Assembly: GCF_003105115.1 (NCBI RefSeq)
Contig: NZ_QETH01000012.1
Coordinates: 30,396 to 94,395, forward strand
Source: Flavobacterium sp. HTF
GTDB lineage: Bacteria; Bacteroidota; Bacteroidia; Flavobacteriales; Flavobacteriaceae
Length of the DNA: 64,000 nucleotides
Direction: 5' to 3'
A program made the position numbers and the translations under genes. Shown piece by piece: positions 17,580 to 27,070 of this stretch; position 1 is the first letter of the stretch, and each line of letters opens with the position of its first letter. The notes under the pieces are model-generated. The model was given only the letters and a program-made list of their open reading frames with translations. It did not search any database and was not told the DNA's origin.

Positions 17580-17667
17580 AAATTCCAAAAGTAAAAAATT
17601 CCAAATTCCAATGATATCGACATTTTGTTGAATTTGGAATTTGGAATTTAATTTTTGAATTTTTTTA
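17580..17667. repeat. Palindromic intergenic element AAATTCCAAATTCCA
   Basis: Perfect 15-bp arms at 17596-17610 and 17635-17649 with a 24-bp loop; an extra AAATTCCA copy is at 17580-17587, and T-rich sequence follows. It sits between convergent genes, so it may end transcription from both sides, but the repeated 8-mer suggests a dispersed repeat family. Confidence 0.7.
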
Positions 17668-17669
17668 TC

Positions 17670-18188
17670 TTATTCTTCGTTTTTAAACCAGCCCGAATAC
17701 ATAACATAGTTATTAGAAATACGTTCGATTTCACCTGCAAAATCTGACTGATCTATATCTTTTACTTTTTTCGCCGGAACTCCGGCATAAATGCTTCCTG
17801 ATTCTACAACCGTGTTTTGTGTCAAAACTGCACCCGCTGCTACAATAGAATTACTTTCGATCACACAGTTATCCATAACAATTGCCCCCATACCAATCAA
17901 AACATTGTCATGAACGGTACATCCATGAACAATAGCATTGTGGCCAATAGAAACATTATTGCCTATAATGGTTGGATGCTTTTGATAAGTACAGTGAATA
18001 ATCGCACCATCCTGAATATTAACTTTATTACCAATTTTGATAAAATGTACATCACCTCGAATAACGGCATTGAACCAAACACTGCAGGAAGTTCCAAAAG
18101 TTACATCGCCAACAATAGTTGCATTTTCTGCTACATAACAATCCTCAGGAATTGCAGGTGATTTTCCGTTTACAGATTTAATAAGCAT
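17670..18188 (-). CDS. Gamma-carbonic-anhydrase-family hexapeptide-repeat protein
   Basis: A 172-residue left-handed beta-helix protein with hexapeptide repeats. Three metal-ligand His are in place (His65 in GAIIHC, His83 in IGHNA, His88 in VHGC), as in Cam-type gamma carbonic anhydrases and their YrdA/PaaY relatives. It could hydrate CO2 or bind a cofactor; family members often lack proven activity. Soluble, no signal peptide. It is 12 bp downstream of the PorP/SprF gene on the same strand. Confidence 0.88.
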   Translation of the reverse strand: MLIKSVNGKSPAIPEDCYVAENATIVGDVTFGTSCSVWFNAVIRGDVHFIKIGNKVNIQDGAIIHCTYQKHPTIIGNNVSIGHNAIVHGCTVHDNVLIGMGAIVMDNCVIESNSIVAAGAVLTQNTVVESGSIYAGVPAKKVKDIDQSDFAGEIERISNNYVMYSGWFKNEE

Positions 18189-18200
18189 AACATAAAAGAT

Positions 18201-19190
18201 TTAATTAATAGCCGGGCAATTACAATCGTAACGTTCTTTTTTACAAAACAAATTGATTCCTAAAGTTAATTGGTGATAACCTCCGGTATCAAATTTTACA
18301 TCACCCGTCACTTGAGAATAAGTATAAGCAAACATAAAATTATTGTAATTTATACCCACAATAGGTGTTATATATTGTAATTTTTGAGATGATACTCCAC
18401 TTCCTGTACTGTATTGTGCCCCATCAAAACTTCTTCTGTACGATAGTGCAGCCCATAAACTTCCAAAATCCATGCTTTTGTAAGCTTTCATGTTTATATC
18501 AATTGATTTTTCTTTTGTCTGATCAAACATTTGAAATAAAACGGATGGTTCCCAGGTAATATTTTCTCTTTTTCCAAAAACGTATCCGGAACTAAAAAGA
18601 AATTTTCTTAAATTATCATTTTCATAATCTGTATACAACTGTCTTCTGGTTTCCAATACGCCCTGTACAGTTGCATGGGCATAAAAGTCGAGGTAATTGT
18701 ATGAAGCTCCAAAATCGACATTGAAATAAGAATCTTTTTGGATAGCCCCAAAAACAATAGGGTCAAAAGTGTTGCCAAACTCAGTCTCATCCAACTGATT
18801 CTGTATAACACCTCCGCTGATACCAAATGAAAGCTGGTTCAGATCCACTTCATCTCTCGAAAACATAATATGGTGAGCGTAAGTAAGTTTTACTCCTTTT
18901 TGAGAATGATATCCATTTTTATCATTAAAAACAATTATTCCTCCACCAGATCTCTCCCCTAACCTTCCATTAAAACTCAACGTTTGCAGAGAGGGCGCAT
19001 CATCCTGTCCAAACCATTGTTTTCTGGCTGTAAGCCTTATTTTTGCACAATTTGAAGCTCCTGCCATTGATGGATGAATCAGGTAGTAATTATCTGACAG
19101 ATAATCGGAGTAAACAGGAATTCCTTCTTGAGAATAGGAATAAAATGATGTAATCAAAAAAATAAAGAAAACCCTGATCCTAAATCTCAT
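18201..19190 (-). CDS. PorP/SprF-family type IX secretion membrane protein
   Basis: A 329-residue barrel-like outer-membrane protein with signal peptide MRFRIRVFFIFLITSFYSYSQ. The family start is clear: PVYSDYLSDNYYLIHPSMAGASNCAKIRLTARKQWFG, followed by the GRLGERSGGGIIVFNDKNG segment. PorP/SprF proteins help secrete or anchor particular T9SS cargo proteins at the surface, usually type B cargo encoded nearby. Here no large cargo gene is adjacent, so its partner is unknown. The C-terminal YDCNCPAIN has a Cys pair. Confidence 0.9.
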   Translation of the reverse strand: MRFRIRVFFIFLITSFYSYSQEGIPVYSDYLSDNYYLIHPSMAGASNCAKIRLTARKQWFGQDDAPSLQTLSFNGRLGERSGGGIIVFNDKNGYHSQKGVKLTYAHHIMFSRDEVDLNQLSFGISGGVIQNQLDETEFGNTFDPIVFGAIQKDSYFNVDFGASYNYLDFYAHATVQGVLETRRQLYTDYENDNLRKFLFSSGYVFGKRENITWEPSVLFQMFDQTKEKSIDINMKAYKSMDFGSLWAALSYRRSFDGAQYSTGSGVSSQKLQYITPIVGINYNNFMFAYTYSQVTGDVKFDTGGYHQLTLGINLFCKKERYDCNCPAIN

Positions 19191-19308
19191 AAAGGTAATT
19201 TGTTTAAATATATTTTACGACTATGCAATTTAGTACGATTAATTTGCGAAGAGTCTTAATTATTTTATTAAAAAACCAAATATAGGTATTAGTAGAAAAT
19301 AACTTTAC

Positions 19309-19316
19309 TAAATTTG
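19309..19316 (+). promoter_or_regulatory. -7 promoter box of the NifU-family gene
   Basis: TAAATTTG matches TAnnTTTG 16 bp before the ATG at 19333. Confidence 0.5.
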
Positions 19317-19332
19317 CAAAAAAATACTACTC

Positions 19333-20232
19333 ATGACAAAAATCACCATAAAAGAAACTCAAAATCCAACTATCTTAAAGTTTGAATTTGAAGACTTCAT
19401 TACACAGAACCAGAATTACGAATTTAAAAATATTGATGAAGCGGAAGCTTCGCCTTTGGCACAACAATTATTTTATCTTCCGTTTGTAAAAACAGTTTAT
19501 ATCTCAGGAAATTTTATTGCTATTGAAAGATACAGTATTGTAGAATGGGATGATGTAAAAGATGCTGTTGCTGAACAAATTGCCTCATTTGTAGACAAGG
19601 GCGGAGTTATTATTAAAGTTGACGAAAACAAAGCCAAAAAGCAGCCAATTACTGTTTATGGCGAAACAACACCAAACCCTTCTGCTCTAAAATTTGTTGT
19701 AAGCAGAATGCTGACCAGAAATGCCGTTGAGTATAAAAATATAGACCAGACAGCTTCATCACCACTGGCAAAAGAATTGTTTAAATTCCCTTTTGTTAAA
19801 GAGGTTTTTATTGATGAAAATTATATTTCCGTAACCAAATACGACATCAATAACTGGGATGAAATTACTCTGGAAATAAGAACTTTTATCAAACAATTTA
19901 TTGAAAATGGCGGAACAGTTTTAGATGAAAGTTTAGTTGAAGTAACAACAAAGAATGACATCACCAAAGACGAAGCATTTGATAAACTGGATGTCACTTC
20001 CCAACAGATCATTAATATACTCGAAGAATACGTAAAACCGGCAGTAGCTGCTGATGGAGGAAATATCGCTTTTGATTCTTATAATGAGAATGACAAAACA
20101 GTAAAAGTAATTTTACAAGGAGCCTGCAGCGGTTGTCCGTCATCGACATTTACACTGAAAAGCGGTATCGAAAACATGCTGAAAAGTATGTTGAACGATG
20201 AACAAATTAAGGTTGAGGCTTTAAACGCGTAA
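19333..20232 (+). CDS. NifU/Nfu-family Fe-S carrier with duplicated N domain
   Basis: Iron-sulfur cluster scaffold or carrier. Two tandem Nfu N-terminal domains (residues ~1-95 and ~105-200) share the pattern NP(S/T)-(A/I)-LKF and the ASPLA...LF..PFVK.V.I block; the C-terminal NifU domain (~215-299) carries the cluster-binding CSGC motif (Cys265, Cys268) in GACSGCPSSTFTLKSGIE. The N-domain duplication makes it longer (299) than ordinary NfuA. It ends in a terminator that lies between the mscS promoter box and the mscS start. Confidence 0.92.
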   Translation: MTKITIKETQNPTILKFEFEDFITQNQNYEFKNIDEAEASPLAQQLFYLPFVKTVYISGNFIAIERYSIVEWDDVKDAVAEQIASFVDKGGVIIKVDENKAKKQPITVYGETTPNPSALKFVVSRMLTRNAVEYKNIDQTASSPLAKELFKFPFVKEVFIDENYISVTKYDINNWDEITLEIRTFIKQFIENGGTVLDESLVEVTTKNDITKDEAFDKLDVTSQQIINILEEYVKPAVAADGGNIAFDSYNENDKTVKVILQGACSGCPSSTFTLKSGIENMLKSMLNDEQIKVEALNA

Positions 20233-20242
20233 ATAAATATTT

Positions 20243-20250
20243 TATATTTG
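20243..20250 (+). promoter_or_regulatory. Possible -7 promoter box of mscS
   Basis: TATATTTG matches TAnnTTTG, 10 bp after the NifU-family stop. It precedes a terminator-like hairpin that lies ahead of mscS, so if used the leader RNA would contain the hairpin. Confidence 0.4.
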
Positions 20251-20265
20251 CAATCTAATACCAAG

Positions 20266-20292
20266 CCTTCTCTATTGAGAAGGTTTTTTTTT
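20266..20292 (+). terminator. Terminator hairpin between NifU-family gene and mscS
   Basis: CCTTCTC (20266-20272), loop TATT, GAGAAGG (20277-20283), then nine T. It is within the presumed mscS leader, 11 bp before the ATG. Confidence 0.8.
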
Positions 20293-20303
20293 ATTTAAAT
20301 ACA

Positions 20304-21116
20304 ATGGACATCAATTCAGACCAATTTAGCAGTTACGCCAGCAGGTATATAGAAGTATTACTTGATTATTCGCCAAAATTAATTTCAGCTTTTCTGATTT
20401 TATTTGTGGGACTTTACGCTATCAGATTAATAAACAGGATCATCAGAAAAATAATGGTAAAGAGAAATCTTGACCCGACCCTGACCAAATTTCTTGCCGA
20501 TATCTTACTATGGGCTTTACGAATTTTATTATTTGTAACTTTTATTTCAAAACTCGGAATCGAGACTTCATCGTTTGTTGCTATTTTAGGAGCAATGGGA
20601 CTTGCTGTCGGTTTATCACTGCAAGGTTCGCTTTCTAACTTTGCAGGAGGAATGCTGATTATCGTTTTCAAGCCTTTTAAGGTTGGTGATACTATCGAAG
20701 CTCAGGGAGTTATTGCTACTGTTGTAGAAATTCAGATTTTTGTAACCAAAATGCTTACAGGGAATAACCAGACAGTTTTTGTACCTAATGGTGCTTTATC
20801 AAACGGAACGATTATCAATTATTCGATGCAGGGAGAAAGAAGAGCCGATCTTACATTTTCCGTTTCCTATGATTCTGATATCAAAAAAGCAAAAGAGATT
20901 CTGGTGGATGTTTTAAACAAAAATCCAAAAGTGCTAAAAAAGCCTGCTGCTGAAGTTTTTGTCAAAAACTTATCGGCAAGTTCTGTAGATTTTGCGGTAC
21001 GTCCGTGGGCTAAAAATGAAAATTTTGGTGCTGTTTTCTCAGAGACTCTTGAGAATTGCAAAACAGCCTTGGATGAAGCAGGTATTTCTGTTCAGCCATT
21101 TACACTTCAAAAATAA
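20304..21116 (+). CDS. Small-conductance mechanosensitive channel MscS
   Basis: A 270-residue inner-membrane channel that releases solutes under osmotic downshock. Three transmembrane segments (about residues 18-42, 68-86, 91-112) lead into the pore helix with Gly/Ala packing (GAMGLAVGLSLQGSLSNFAGG) and the cytoplasmic beta domain (KVGDTIEAQGVIATVVEIQIFVTKM, then FVPNGALSNGTIINYS). Length is typical. The gene ends directly against the stop of convergent tsaB, with no intergenic base. Confidence 0.95.
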   Translation: MDINSDQFSSYASRYIEVLLDYSPKLISAFLILFVGLYAIRLINRIIRKIMVKRNLDPTLTKFLADILLWALRILLFVTFISKLGIETSSFVAILGAMGLAVGLSLQGSLSNFAGGMLIIVFKPFKVGDTIEAQGVIATVVEIQIFVTKMLTGNNQTVFVPNGALSNGTIINYSMQGERRADLTFSVSYDSDIKKAKEILVDVLNKNPKVLKKPAAEVFVKNLSASSVDFAVRPWAKNENFGAVFSETLENCKTALDEAGISVQPFTLQK

Positions 21117-21791
21117 TTATGCCTTTTTTGATGGCGTGGTCATCATAAAATCTTTTAAATAATACGGTTCAAAATAAGCGACATCAACAGTGTCGCTTTT
21201 TTGATATTTATCAAAACTGATTGCACTCATGGCTGCTGCCGAAGGGTATTTGATCTCTTCTAAAAAAATAAAATTTTCTTTGGTTAAAACTGACTTACAT
21301 TTTTCGGCACAATCACCGACAAAATAAACAGTTTCATTGATATCCTGAAAAGAATTTTCATCTATAACTTCTGCCAGAATGGGTCTTTCTGTTTCTAATT
21401 TATGATTAAAAATTTCACTGTAAACTTCCATTCTTCGGGCATCCAGCATTGGAATAATTTTTCCGTCAGAAACCTTTGCCTGCGATGCTAACGTCTGCAA
21501 AGTATCTATAGCAATTAAGGGTAAATTCAATGCAAAACACAATCCTTTTGCTGCCGAAACCCCAATTCTCAGACCGGTGTAGGAACCTGGCCCCTGGCTT
21601 ACTGCAATAGCACTTAAATCCTGAACCGATATTTTTGCCTCGGCAATTGCTTCTTCTATAAAAACATGTAATTTTTCGGCATGTGAATATCCTTCTTCTG
21701 CGATTTCTTTACATAGAATAGTTTCACCATTTTTTGCTATGGCTACAGAGCAGTTTTTAGTTGCTGTTTCGATATTGAGAATAAAAGACAA
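21117..21791 (-). CDS. tsaB: tRNA threonylcarbamoyladenosine biosynthesis protein TsaB
   Basis: Non-catalytic partner of TsaD in N6-threonylcarbamoyl modification of A37 in ANN-decoding tRNAs. The 224-residue ASKHA-fold protein has the family opening ILNIETATKNCSVAIAK and the diagnostic VSQGPGSYTGLRIGVSAAKGL (residues 64-84). It is 28 bp downstream of the efflux adaptor gene on the same strand, so it may be read from the exporter transcript, an odd pairing of a housekeeping gene with an efflux system. Confidence 0.95.
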   Translation of the reverse strand: MSFILNIETATKNCSVAIAKNGETILCKEIAEEGYSHAEKLHVFIEEAIAEAKISVQDLSAIAVSQGPGSYTGLRIGVSAAKGLCFALNLPLIAIDTLQTLASQAKVSDGKIIPMLDARRMEVYSEIFNHKLETERPILAEVIDENSFQDINETVYFVGDCAEKCKSVLTKENFIFLEEIKYPSAAAMSAISFDKYQKSDTVDVAYFEPYYLKDFMMTTPSKKA

Positions 21792-21819
21792 AGTATTGTT
21801 TTTAATATTATTACTAAAA

Positions 21820-23109
21820 TTATTTCTTAGGAGTATTCGTTTTAGCCTTTACTTTATCTCCGGAATTTAGTTCTTTAGAAACAGTAGTATAAGGTCCGGT
21901 AATTACAACATCCCCCGGTTTTAACCCAGACATTACTTCAATATTAGTATCGTCCTGAATACCGGTTTTAATGATTCTGATTTTGGCTTTATCACCAACT
22001 TTTACAAAAACACATTCGAATTTTTTATCGCTTTTCGGAGCTGCTTTTTTATCTTCAACAGGACCTTCGGCAGTAAAGTCTTTTACAGCAGCTGTATCCG
22101 ATTTTACCACTACAGAGCTAATTGGAACCGCCAGAACGTTGGCTTTAGTTTGCGTTATAATATCAACAGTAGCTGTCATCCCAGGTCTGAAAGGCGAATA
22201 AGCATTTGGTTTACCGTCTAATAAATCCTGGTATGATTCTTTTAAAATTCTGATTTTAACTTTAAAATTTGTTACCTGATCAGAGGTCAATGTTGTACTT
22301 GCCGAGTTTGAAATACTGGTCACAATTCCTTTGAATTTCTTTTTCAAATAAGCATCCACTTCAACATTTGCTTCGTCACCGATTTTTATTTTTACAATAT
22401 CATTTTCATTTACATCAACTTCAACTTCCATATTGTTTAGGTTGGCAACTCTCAAAAGTTCCGTTCCTGCCATTTGCTGTGTTCCCAGGACACGTTCTCC
22501 TAATTCTACGTTCAATACAGAAATAGTACCATCTGCCGGAGCATAAATTGTTGTACGCCCCAGATTATCTTTAGCTTCATTTACAGATGCTGAAGCACTC
22601 TGAACGGTGTAATATGCATTTTGTTTAGTGGCTTTGGCTACTTCAAAAGAAGCAATTGCTTTATCCCAATCTGATTTCGAAATAACCCCTTTGTCATACA
22701 ACGTTTTATTACGCTCATAATTTGCTTTTGCTTCTTTAAAACTGGCTTCAGATTGTGTCAGGCCAGCTTTTGTTCCGGATAAATTTGACACGGAACGATT
22801 GTAACTTGAAGTGTATAAATCCGGGTTTATTTTTACTAATAAATCTCCTTTTTTTACTACCTGACCTTCTTTTACATTCAATAAAATAATTTCTCCCGAA
22901 ACTTCCGGAGAAATCTTAACTTCAATTTCAGGCTGAATTTTACCTGTTGCCGAAACTGTTTCTACAACAGTTGAAGCTACTACTTTTGAAATTTCTACTT
23001 CTTTTCCTTCATCTTTATTACCTATTGCTCCGGCCTTTCTAAGACCAATTAATGCTATAATTAAAATCACAGCTCCACCTAGCAAAAAGTAAATTGTTTT
23101 TTTTGACAT
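21820..23109 (-). CDS. Periplasmic adaptor (HlyD/MacA-type) of efflux system, second copy
   Basis: A 429-residue membrane-fusion protein anchored by one N-terminal segment (KTIYFLLGGAVILIIALIGL). Biotinyl-lipoyl halves (SATGKIQPEIEVKISPEVSGEI and APADGTISVLNVELGERV) flank a helical hairpin (about residues 110-190). The C-terminal part holds a Lys/Asp/Ala-rich insert of ~35 residues before the final GLKPGDVVITGPY domain. It would link the inner-membrane permeases to TolC. It follows the TolC gene by 6 bp and is one of two different adaptors in this group. Confidence 0.92.
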   Translation of the reverse strand: MSKKTIYFLLGGAVILIIALIGLRKAGAIGNKDEGKEVEISKVVASTVVETVSATGKIQPEIEVKISPEVSGEIILLNVKEGQVVKKGDLLVKINPDLYTSSYNRSVSNLSGTKAGLTQSEASFKEAKANYERNKTLYDKGVISKSDWDKAIASFEVAKATKQNAYYTVQSASASVNEAKDNLGRTTIYAPADGTISVLNVELGERVLGTQQMAGTELLRVANLNNMEVEVDVNENDIVKIKIGDEANVEVDAYLKKKFKGIVTSISNSASTTLTSDQVTNFKVKIRILKESYQDLLDGKPNAYSPFRPGMTATVDIITQTKANVLAVPISSVVVKSDTAAVKDFTAEGPVEDKKAAPKSDKKFECVFVKVGDKAKIRIIKTGIQDDTNIEVMSGLKPGDVVITGPYTTVSKELNSGDKVKAKTNTPKK

Positions 23110-23115
23110 AATAAA

Positions 23116-24567
23116 TTATTTTGTAATAATTGGAACAATTGGAATTCCGAAATAGAACTCAAGTATTTTTATTTTGAACATGTAATCGTATTTTGTTCTG
23201 ATAACGTCTGACTGTGCATTTGTCAGCAAAGTTTGAGCCTGAGTAAAATCAAATGAGTTCATCAAACCGACATCATACTTTTCTTTTGCATAATTATAAG
23301 CCTGTTGTCTTGCTTCTAAAGTTATCGTTGATGATTCATAAGTATTTAAAGCTCCTTTTGCATCTGTAAAAGCTGTATAAACGTTACGTTGCAAATCTAA
23401 ACTTTTTTGCTCTAAATCTATTTTAGATTTTTCTAAACTTACTTTGCTTCTTTCAACATTATTTCTAACTGAAAATCCATTGAAAATTGGAACGCTAAGC
23501 TGTAATCCGAACGAATGTCCTTTGTTATCGCTAAACTGATCAAAAACAGGTTGAGGCGCCCCCAAAATCGGAGTAAAGTTATTCTCTAATACTGCCTGAT
23601 TTGTTCCTTCAACAAAACCAATTTGACTTGTTGGATTATTTAGATTTGGAGTTGCACCTGTGACAACATCAGAATAACTTGCTCTGGTCGTAAAAGAGTA
23701 AAAACCAGACAAAGTTGGCTGATAAGCACCTTTTGCGATGGCAACATTCTTTTCAGCAATTTCAAGATTAGTCTGTGCCAATTTCAATTCAGTTCTCGTC
23801 TCTTTTGCTTTGTTGTAAATATCAATTGGACTTTGTGCCATGATATTATTTTCATCTTTCACTTCAGTATCATCTACTACGTCAAAGTCTGCAAATTCTT
23901 TTAATTGTAAAAGCTGTGCTAAACTTAATTTTGAAATCAAGAGATTGTTTTCAGAAACAGTAATGTTTTGCCTGTCAGTTGCAACAGTTGCTTTTAGATC
24001 AAATAAATCTCCGCGCGGAATTGTTCCGGCATTTACCATTTCTTCAGAACGGGCATAACGCTTTTCGTCAATTGCCAATTGTTCTTTTTTAACTTTTAAA
24101 TCTTCTTTATTGGATAAAATTTGCAGAAATGCACTGGCTACATTTAAAGAAATATCTTCCTGCATCTTAACTAATTGATATTGTGACGCAATAATAGAAA
24201 GCTTTGCTCTTCTGTATGTATTTTGATTTTGAAGTCCTTTGTAAATATCAACTCCGGCATTTAAACCTACAGATGAATATTGAGTTGTTTGATTACGCAA
24301 CAGACCTGTCGTAACATCCTGATTTAAACCGACATTCCAGGAGTGTGAGGCATTTCCACTTACTGTAGGCAAATAACTTCCAAATGCACCTCTTTTATCA
24401 ATTACAGCATTTTTGACATCTAGTTCTGTAAGCTTTATTGTGATATTATTTTCTAATGCATATCTTACGCATTCTTCTAAAGTCCACTGTTTTGTTTGTG
24501 CCTGACCCGATAATCCAAAAGCGAATAACAATGCAAAGACAAGACTATTATATTTATTTATTTTCAT
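23116..24567 (-). CDS. TolC-family outer-membrane efflux protein
   Basis: A 483-residue outer-membrane channel. Signal peptide MKINKYNSLVFALLFAFGLSGQAQ, then WTLEECVRYALENNITIKLTELDVKNA and the two characteristic helical-barrel repeats, the second starting near GHSFGLQLSVPIFNGFSVRNNVERSK. It provides the exit duct for the ABC exporter encoded by the upstream genes. Placement between two adaptor genes is consistent with a single complex or with alternative adaptors sharing one channel. Confidence 0.94.
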   Translation of the reverse strand: MKINKYNSLVFALLFAFGLSGQAQTKQWTLEECVRYALENNITIKLTELDVKNAVIDKRGAFGSYLPTVSGNASHSWNVGLNQDVTTGLLRNQTTQYSSVGLNAGVDIYKGLQNQNTYRRAKLSIIASQYQLVKMQEDISLNVASAFLQILSNKEDLKVKKEQLAIDEKRYARSEEMVNAGTIPRGDLFDLKATVATDRQNITVSENNLLISKLSLAQLLQLKEFADFDVVDDTEVKDENNIMAQSPIDIYNKAKETRTELKLAQTNLEIAEKNVAIAKGAYQPTLSGFYSFTTRASYSDVVTGATPNLNNPTSQIGFVEGTNQAVLENNFTPILGAPQPVFDQFSDNKGHSFGLQLSVPIFNGFSVRNNVERSKVSLEKSKIDLEQKSLDLQRNVYTAFTDAKGALNTYESSTITLEARQQAYNYAKEKYDVGLMNSFDFTQAQTLLTNAQSDVIRTKYDYMFKIKILEFYFGIPIVPIITK

Positions 24568-24647
24568 ATATTTTGAATGAAGGCGCAGTATCGATACTAC
24601 GCAAATTTAACATTTTTTAAACCCAAAAACCTTTTTACAGAATCAAA

Positions 24648-25763
24648 TTATTTTTTTTCTCCTTCAGTAATTAAACCCTGATTCCAGATTTTTATTTTAT
24701 CTGTCTTTTTAATTCCGCTTTTAACCTGAACATAAATTCCGTCACTAACTCCCAAAACTAAATCTTTTCTTTGAAACTTCTGCGGAGCTGTTTCGATCTC
24801 TACATACGGTTTTTGTGTTTTTTTGTCAAATTGAACTAACGATTCTTTTATGGCCAAAACTTTGTCTGCTTTTTCTAAGATGATAGAAGCATTTGCACTC
24901 AGACCGGCTCTGATAAAGGTAGCATCTCTGTTTTCTAAAGAAGCTTTAATTTCAAACTGAATTGCTCCGTTTTCTGTAACTCCTTTTGGTGCGATGTAAG
25001 TTAGAATCGCTTCAAATTTTTTATTTTCAATAGCTCCGACTGTAATTTCGATAGCCATTTTCTCTTTTATTTTACCAACTTCAGATTCATCTATTTTTCC
25101 AACAAAAATCATTCTTCCAACGTCGGCTACACTTGCAATTGTAGTTCCTTCATTAAAATTATTACTTTCAATAACCTGGTTTCCGACTTTTACCGGAACG
25201 TCTAAAACCATTCCGTTTACAGTTGAACGAATTAAGGTATTAGCATAACTTCCCAATGATGAAGTTGTTCCTGTTTTTACAATATCGAGACTTTGTTTTG
25301 CTGCCTGATAGTTTTGTTTTGCCTGTGTGTAAGCTAATTGTGCTGCATCAAAATCATTTGCTGAAATAACATCTTTATCATACAATGTTTTTTGTCTTTT
25401 AAAGATTTTTTCCTGATTATCCAAAGCAATTTTAGCAGTCTGTACCTGATTTTGTGTACTGCTTACGTTTGATACATTTGCAACAACCCTAATTTTGGCA
25501 ATCATATCGCCTGCTTTGATTTTCTCTCCGGCTTTAATATACACCTGCTCTATAATTCCTGAAATGTTCGGTTTGATTAAGACCTCTTCATCTGGCTGAA
25601 TATTACCTGTAGCAATTGTATTTTTTACAATCGTTTTAATTTCTGCTTTTTCAGTTTTAAAGACAATTGGCGACTCCTGATTCTTAGCATATAAATAATA
25701 TAGCGCACCAAAGAAAACTATAGCAATAAAAATTAAAATGGTGACGGTTACTCCTTTTTTCAT
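24648..25763 (-). CDS. Periplasmic adaptor (HlyD/MacA-type) of efflux system, first copy
   Basis: A 371-residue membrane-fusion protein with N-terminal anchor GVTVTILIFIAIVFFGALYYLYA, lipoyl halves (ATGNIQPDEEVLIKPNISGIIEQVYIKAGE; STVNGMVLDVPVKVGNQVI) and a helical hairpin around residues 110-165. It lies 39 bp after the second permease gene. Sequence differs clearly from the other adaptor in this operon, so this is not a recent duplication. Substrate unknown; MacA-type adaptors work with MacB permeases on peptides, macrolides or lipids. Confidence 0.92.
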   Translation of the reverse strand: MKKGVTVTILIFIAIVFFGALYYLYAKNQESPIVFKTEKAEIKTIVKNTIATGNIQPDEEVLIKPNISGIIEQVYIKAGEKIKAGDMIAKIRVVANVSNVSSTQNQVQTAKIALDNQEKIFKRQKTLYDKDVISANDFDAAQLAYTQAKQNYQAAKQSLDIVKTGTTSSLGSYANTLIRSTVNGMVLDVPVKVGNQVIESNNFNEGTTIASVADVGRMIFVGKIDESEVGKIKEKMAIEITVGAIENKKFEAILTYIAPKGVTENGAIQFEIKASLENRDATFIRAGLSANASIILEKADKVLAIKESLVQFDKKTQKPYVEIETAPQKFQRKDLVLGVSDGIYVQVKSGIKKTDKIKIWNQGLITEGEKK

Positions 25764-25802
25764 TTTGTTTTTGGTTTAATCGATTATTTTTTGATTGATA
25801 AT

Positions 25803-27068
25803 TTATTCTGTTCGTAAAGCATCTACCGGCTTCACATTGATTGCGGTCTGCGCCGGAATAAATCCTGCGAGCAAACCAGATCCTACTAATATTAATAAGG
25901 CAACAAATACAACTCTTAAATCTACACTCGGGTTAGAAAACATGGTATCGCTTCCCGGTGGCATCGAGTCCAGAGCCATATTCAGCAATGCTATAATTCC
26001 GGTTGCAACGGCAATTCCGAACATACCCGATATGATAGTCAAAAATATAGATTCTGATAAAATTTGCCCACGTATCGCTGCCGGTGTTGCTCCCAAAGCC
26101 CTGCGGATTCCAATTTCTTTAGTACGTTCCTTGACTACAATCAGCATGATATTTGAAATACCAATTACTCCTGAAATCAATACTAATGTTCCTACAAAAT
26201 AAGCAATGAATTTTAGAATATCAAACAAACTTTGCACTTTATTGAATTGTTCGTATAAATCAAAATTTCCTACTGCCCTGTCATCTGCCGGATTTACGGA
26301 ATGAAGCGATTTTATTAACTCTAAAATTTTAGGTTTCAGAGAAGTAATCGAGGTTTCATCTTTTGCTGTAAGTGCCATCCAGCCTACTTTATCGCCATAA
26401 TTAAAAGCCTGTTGAAATGTCGTAAACGGAATGAAAATATTTTTTTGTTCCTGTTCTGCATTTCCTCCCTGCTGCTTAGAATTATAAACGCCAATTACCA
26501 TAAAATTAATTCCGTTTATTTTGATATAAGTCCCAATAGCTTCTTCTTCTTTATTATAAAGTTCCGATATCACTCCTTTACCAATAATCGCTATTTTTCT
26601 CCTTTCGGCAATATCCTGCTGGTTTATAAAACGACCTTTTATGATATCCATTGGCTGTTGCTTGATTAGTTCGGGATAATCACCATAAACAGTAAAAGAA
26701 GATGTTTTTGTACCGCGAACCACATTATTTGTTCCATTAAAATCACCTAACTGATTTCTTGGCGAAACATATAACAAATCCGGAAAAGCTTGTTTCAAAG
26801 CCATTACATCACTGTTTCTAAAATCATAACGACGTGTTTTTGGCAAACCTTTATACGCTTTTGAGGTAGTCTGGCTCCACATAAACATGGTGTTTGTGGC
26901 AATACCATCAAACCCTTTTTTTATCCCGTTTTCCAGACCTTTTCCTGCTGCCAGTAATATGACAAGAATAAATATTCCCCAAAACACACCAAATGCTGTC
27001 AGAAGAGTTCTAAACACATTGGCCGTCAGAGCCTGCAAAATTTCGTCCCAATTATCTTTCTTAAACAT
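25803..27068 (-). CDS. MacB-type ABC transporter permease, second copy
   Basis: A 421-residue FtsX/MacB permease without its own ATPase domain. One N-terminal transmembrane segment (ANVFRTLLTAFGVFWGIFILVILLAAG) is followed by a large periplasmic MacB-PCD domain (about residues 50-275) and three C-terminal segments; the loop ERTKEIGIRRALGATPAAI is the mechanotransmission contact with the ATPase. It is two bases after the other permease gene, suggesting a heterodimer. Confidence 0.94.
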   Translation of the reverse strand: MFKKDNWDEILQALTANVFRTLLTAFGVFWGIFILVILLAAGKGLENGIKKGFDGIATNTMFMWSQTTSKAYKGLPKTRRYDFRNSDVMALKQAFPDLLYVSPRNQLGDFNGTNNVVRGTKTSSFTVYGDYPELIKQQPMDIIKGRFINQQDIAERRKIAIIGKGVISELYNKEEEAIGTYIKINGINFMVIGVYNSKQQGGNAEQEQKNIFIPFTTFQQAFNYGDKVGWMALTAKDETSITSLKPKILELIKSLHSVNPADDRAVGNFDLYEQFNKVQSLFDILKFIAYFVGTLVLISGVIGISNIMLIVVKERTKEIGIRRALGATPAAIRGQILSESIFLTIISGMFGIAVATGIIALLNMALDSMPPGSDTMFSNPSVDLRVVFVALLILVGSGLLAGFIPAQTAINVKPVDALRTE

Positions 27069-27070
27069 AA

